The notes beneath the pieces are model-generated. The model did not search any database and was not told the DNA's origin. It saw only the letters and a list, made by a program, of their open reading frames with translations. Shown here piece by piece: positions 45,182 through 48,500 of a DNA stretch of 48,500 nucleotides. The DNA comes from Gymnopus androsaceus JB14 (taxonomy: Eukaryota; Basidiomycota; Agaricomycetes; Agaricales; Omphalotaceae): positions 1 through 48,500 of the forward strand of contig ML769812.1 in the NCBI GenBank assembly GCA_009733575.1, given 5' to 3'. A program made the position numbers and the translations under genes. Positions within the stretch are counted from its first letter, which is position 1, and each line of letters starts with the position of its first letter.

Positions 45182-45315
45182 GAACCTAGGATTATTGGTT
45201 CTGCGCAGTTCTAGCCTTAGCCGAAAAATCGGCGTATCATTGTGACGAAAATATATGATTTTCTGGTACGTTGCCGTTCATACACTATATGTGCTCTTTT
45301 CTCAATATTTTCTAG

Positions 45316-46182
45316 TTGCTCGAGACAACCGTGCCAAACTGTATTCGGACTCCTGGAAAGGATTTGGACCTTTTAGCTCTTTGGATCGTGGAGGATGCGA
45401 GGGCCTGGAAATATCCCACCATCCCTCGGCAAGCAAGCATTGTGGTGTCATTCAAGATTGCGACGATGTTTATTATGGCGTTGAGGGATTTAGCATTCTT
45501 TCTGGCCAACCGGATCAGAGATTTACTTAGGGGCGGCTCACTAGACGTCTCATTGGCTGCTCTAAGCTTCTCCATTGATTTGGGAACAGTGGTAGGTTTT
45601 GTGGCTTTCACTAACATTGACGGTGCCTACTTTGATTTGATCCGGAATAACACTGCATACCAACCAACTCCCGGTTGTGAATATTCTTTTTTCACAACTT
45701 CGCCTCTCAACCACCATTATTTGCACTCGCCAGATGTTGTTGCCAAGACTTTAGCTGAAGCCAGGTAGGAATCTCATTACTTTTGTGTTTGCAACGTCTC
45801 AATTCTATTTTAGGCAATTGGTGCTGGTCTAAAGAGATGGGCCGATAAGTTCTTGTTTTCAGTATTATTACAGTATGCTACGGTTTACATGACCATGTCG
45901 AAGCTTTGATCAGCGTTGCAAACGAATGGAGTGCTGGTTTCGAGATCAGGTGTAATGGCTACAATCTGTGGGAACAACAATGATTCACAAATAGGAGGTC
46001 TTGTCAACTTGAATGGTTGTGCTGGCAGCCCCTGCTTCCTGACGTTTGGTCGACGGCTCAGACACTGCGTATTATTTGAGGCTTTTACTCCAGTTGACAA
46101 CTCGATCGTGAAAAAAACCAATATGTCAGTTAACTTGCATGAGACGGATTCTGGGAAGTTAATTAATGCGGTTGTTTGTTGA
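45316..46182 (+). pseudogene. Coding-looking remnant between LTR-like insert and last passenger
   Basis: An open stretch at 45319-45768 includes CIRTPGKDLDLLALWIVEDARAW and FVAFTNIDGAYFDLI. A second stretch at 45916-46182 includes MATICGNNNDSQIGGLVNLNGCAG. Stops and frame changes separate them. I do not recognise a domain. Position and orientation suggest a decayed passenger gene. Confidence 0.3.
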
Positions 46183-46194
46183 ACCTCGTACATC

Positions 46195-47087
46195 ATGTTC
46201 AGACCAGCCCTACCCCCCGAAATATCCTGCGATATCCTTGACCTCAGTCACCCTTTCGATGTGCAGGTGCTGGCTTGCACTTCCAAAAGTAACAGGCACA
46301 TTCATATGATCTTATTATTCTATACACTTATCTGCACATCTCTCTTACTATGTCGATAATCCCGAGTTCATACGCTCGGCTATGGACGCCACGGAATCTT
46401 TGATTATTGGATCTTTCGTCCTTTCTTTCATGAACGTTGTCGAAACCATCAACTTCCCTTTAATGATTGCAACCTCCAATGGCTCTCATCAATCTTGGAT
46501 GACCTGTGCGACGGCAGAACATTGGTTGTTGGAATCCATAGCCATTCCTACGGTGTTGGCACGCTATTGCGATAATTATATGTCCTATCAAACATCCAAG
46601 GTCTGTGGCGTAATTGCTTGATTTAGTTACATGCTTACCACGAAATGACAGGGGCGTAAGGTTATACTTGTGTTCAGTAAAACAGAAACACCAATGGATC
46701 TAGTGTTGGAGTTATCGAATGCTGGTACCAATAAGTTTGTTGAGGAATGATCACGCCTACATGCCGTTTTCTCATCCTATTCTGCAAAATAACTTCCAGG
46801 TATTGATGTACGAACGCATGGCAAGAGGACGTGATCATATTCATGATGCAGCTTTGTACTGGAAGGCACTTATGGTCGGTGCTACTTGTGATTTACAATG
46901 GGATGAAAACGCGGGGATGCTTACATGGCGCAACGGTCTGGATTTAGCAGTACCATCAACGAGGGGTTGCAAGGTTTTTTACGATAACTATTCCATGGTG
47001 AGCACTGCAGTTCTTACATTTACTTCGATTTCTCATATGGTGTTTAGATTATTATTCGGCTCTTTTAATACATATACATATTCGTAG
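46195..47087 (+). pseudogene. Helitron passenger: F-box-like start plus NTase-like region, paralogous to 41990-42943
   Basis: ATG at 46195 opens MFRPALPPEISCDILDLSHP, which resembles the start of fungal F-box proteins (LPPEI..IL). It is followed, after frame changes, by ATESLIIGSFVLSFMNVVE (like GVMVGSSAMASIGIVE of the other passenger), an intron candidate (GTCTGTGGCG..CAG near 46603-46651), and VILVFSKTETPMDLVLELSNAGTNKF. A 1-base shift near 46730 leads to HAYMPFSHPILQNNFQVL. The shared order supports paralogy. Decay is evident. Confidence 0.45.
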
Positions 47088-47220
47088 ACTATTTGCGTAC
47101 TTATTTGTACTGATTGTGCAGTAAATCGAATTTCAGTTTATTTCTTACTCTCAAGTCTATATTTCACGGGTACGTGCTTCAACCAACGTTGTGTATAGTC
47201 GTTGTTCCTGACCTTGGGGC

Positions 47221-47256
47221 TGTCGGGGATTGCCACAGCAGTGGCGCTAAGGATTA
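47221..47256 (+). terminator. Helitron 3' end: inverted copy of the 5' terminus plus hairpin
   Basis: TGTCGGGGA is the exact inverse of TCCCCGACA at 31660-31668. Two bases later GCCAC-AGCA-GTGGC forms a 5-bp stem with a 4-base loop, followed by GCTAAGGATTA at the junction. This is a transposition end (rolling-circle stop signal), not a transcription terminator. Confidence 0.85.
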
Positions 47257-48260
47257 TTTTGTAAGATAAGAGATGCTTTGACCATTTGTTTACTTTCTCA
47301 GGGTTCATGTTTTTACGCAATCAGTCACATTTGTCCAACAGTCTTCAGCCAACAGTCTTCAGCAATGTATACAAATGTATGTAAATGTATATACCCCTAG
47401 GCAATATCCTCAACAGATTTATCCATAACTGCAGGGACCTCATTACTAGTGTCATATGGCAACTCAGCAACAACAATAACCTCATCTGAGTGACCAAATA
47501 TTGAAACAGGCCCTTCACCAAACTGTTTGCAAATAGCTTGAATTTTGGGGCAGCTATAGGAATACTTGCTATAAAATCCAACTCCAACTCCAACTAGGAG
47601 TTTGTAAGAAGGCATCAATTCAAGGAGATTTCTGAATGGTTAAGTTAGAGCGTGAAGTAATTGTGCAAAGAAATAATAGCCTTACCCTTGTTCCCCAGCA
47701 TGAAGACTGACATGCTGTTCATTAGCCACGCCATAAATTCCCACAGCACAGTGGATCCAGGGAGCGTTAATTTGTGCACACTGTGCCCAGATGGACTCAA
47801 TGAACTCGCCTCCAGATAGCACCTGCACAAATATTCTCTGGTATGAATGCTACTGACTTTTTTTTGGTTACATCCATCATAGCATTGAGATGTCAAGTCA
47901 AGGTAGAAGGCAAGAGCAAAAGGCAGTTAGTTTACCCCTGTTTGCTCAACAGTACGTTACCTTCTTGCCAAATTAGCCACTTTTGCCTTATGCATAACAA
48001 CGAGCACTCTTTCCTTATGCATCATACTAAATGGGCACTCTTTTCCCTTATGCATAATGATCTTCTACAAACTGAATTAAAGTGTAATATTCAAATACAA
48101 GCTACACCAAGGGCCCCTTCAGCTCATCCAGCATAGAATAAAGGTTAAGTCCATCCGATACTCGCTTGCGCTGCTTCTGTTTTGCCTCTGCCAAGTCTAC
48201 CTCTGCCATCCAATGGTGTACATGGCCATCGTCATTTACAATGTGAAACAATCCCCCGGC
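47257..48260 (-). pseudogene. Repeat block R2, right part
   Basis: Continues R1 from 778 onward (TTTTGTAAGATAAGAG) with very few changes, but lacks the 157 bp at 1363-1519 of R1. Same minus-strand relic (SYKLLVGVGVGF, IFGHSDEVIVVAELP). Confidence 0.8.
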
Positions 48261-48500
48261 AGTAACATGCAATTGGAAAAGACCAATGTGCAATATCACA
48301 TGTGGCATATAGAGTGAACACTCCACAAAGGTGAAATGGGTATGTAGAGTATGTAAAAAGGGAAAAAGAGTGGCACAATGAACAAAAGTCATTATTGGTG
48401 TCTCATGGTTACCATATTTGGTAATCACATGATGTTAAAATCACATGAAGGTAGGTAGGGTCCGTGGCCAAGGCTGAAAAAAAATTTCTGACCCCCAGTA
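48261..48500 (-). other. Start of a probable third NLR module (D3), cut by the window end
   Basis: Matches 1939-2180 and 20625-20850, the 3' flank of the NLR copies, including the T-rich GACCCCCAGTA tail. It is closer to D1 than to D2 because R and D are contiguous in both. If the pattern holds, the 3' UTR of a third NLR begins a few hundred bases beyond 48500. Confidence 0.6.

Larger units (their letters stand above)
31660..47256 (+). mobile_element. Helitron (Helentron-like), 15.6 kb, in repeat R2
   Basis: Defined by comparison with the empty site at 777/778. The 5' end is (T)CCCCGACACTGACC. Near the 3' end TGTCGGGGA (47221-47229) is the inverse of the 5' terminus and is followed by a hairpin GCCAC-AGCA-GTGGC and GCTAAGGATTA. 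Insertion is at the G/T or T/T of GGTTTT with no target duplication, as expected for rolling-circle elements. Cargo, all plus strand: a Rep-helicase gene (broken), a conserved hypothetical gene, and two nucleotidyltransferase-like or F-box-like genes. An LTR-like insertion may lie at 43931-45181. Confidence 0.93.

Noticed and set aside
43444..45310. One large intron joining 43445 to 45316
   Set aside because: A donor-like GTATGA and an acceptor-like TTCTAG exist, and TATGTGCT occurs near both ends, but no homologous protein supports the join and the interior looks like an LTR; left undecided.

Overview
The window is fungal nuclear DNA, most likely from an Agaricomycete (mushroom-forming basidiomycete). 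Evidence: introns of 39-60 bp with GT..AG borders, an NB-ARC/TPR receptor of the kind expanded in these fungi, an Hsp70 co-chaperone FES1 with six short exons, an Agaricomycete-type Helitron (SAP-like N-terminus, DUF6570-like region, HUH Rep, Pif1 helicase), Ty1/copia remnants and many small DNA transposons. Both strands are used. The region is rich in repeats and almost every gene in it carries a visible lesion.

Layout. (1) 1-1938: repeat block R1, relic of an unrecognised minus-strand gene. (2) 1939-10205: module D1, an NLR (NB-ARC plus about 16 TPRs, minus strand, decayed) followed by a decayed FES1 copy (minus). (3) 10285-20600: a transposon graveyard with a 478-bp foldback, a 1-kb hAT-like element, a relic of a multicopy TE-associated gene, a copia 3' end carrying nested insertions, inverted copia LTRs and low-complexity islands. 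(4) 20625-28290: module D2, the second NLR (about 19 TPRs, one frameshift, otherwise complete) and a second decayed FES1 copy. (5) 28376-30456: a four-exon alpha/beta hydrolase gene (minus) with a 414-bp MITE in its fourth codon. (6) 30891-48260: a second copy of R (R2), split by a 15.6-kb Helitron. (7) 48261-48500: the start of what looks like a third module, D3, running off the window.

The two strongest results are structural. First, the Helitron (31660-47256) is bounded to the base because R1 at 777/778 is its empty site. Its 5' end CCCCGACA recurs inverted as TGTCGGGG just before a 3' hairpin, a Helentron/Helitron2-like architecture. It carries a broken Rep-helicase gene and at least three passenger genes, two of which look like paralogues. 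Second, the NLR-FES1 module is a segmental duplication. Its TPR arrays consist of nearly identical 126-bp units that differ at a few clustered codons, and the two FES1 copies are broken in different exons.

Functionally, the NLRs are STAND-type immune or incompatibility receptors with only a 35-residue N-terminal exon in place of a large effector domain. Whether FES1 and the NLRs were linked by function or only by chance of duplication cannot be decided from sequence.
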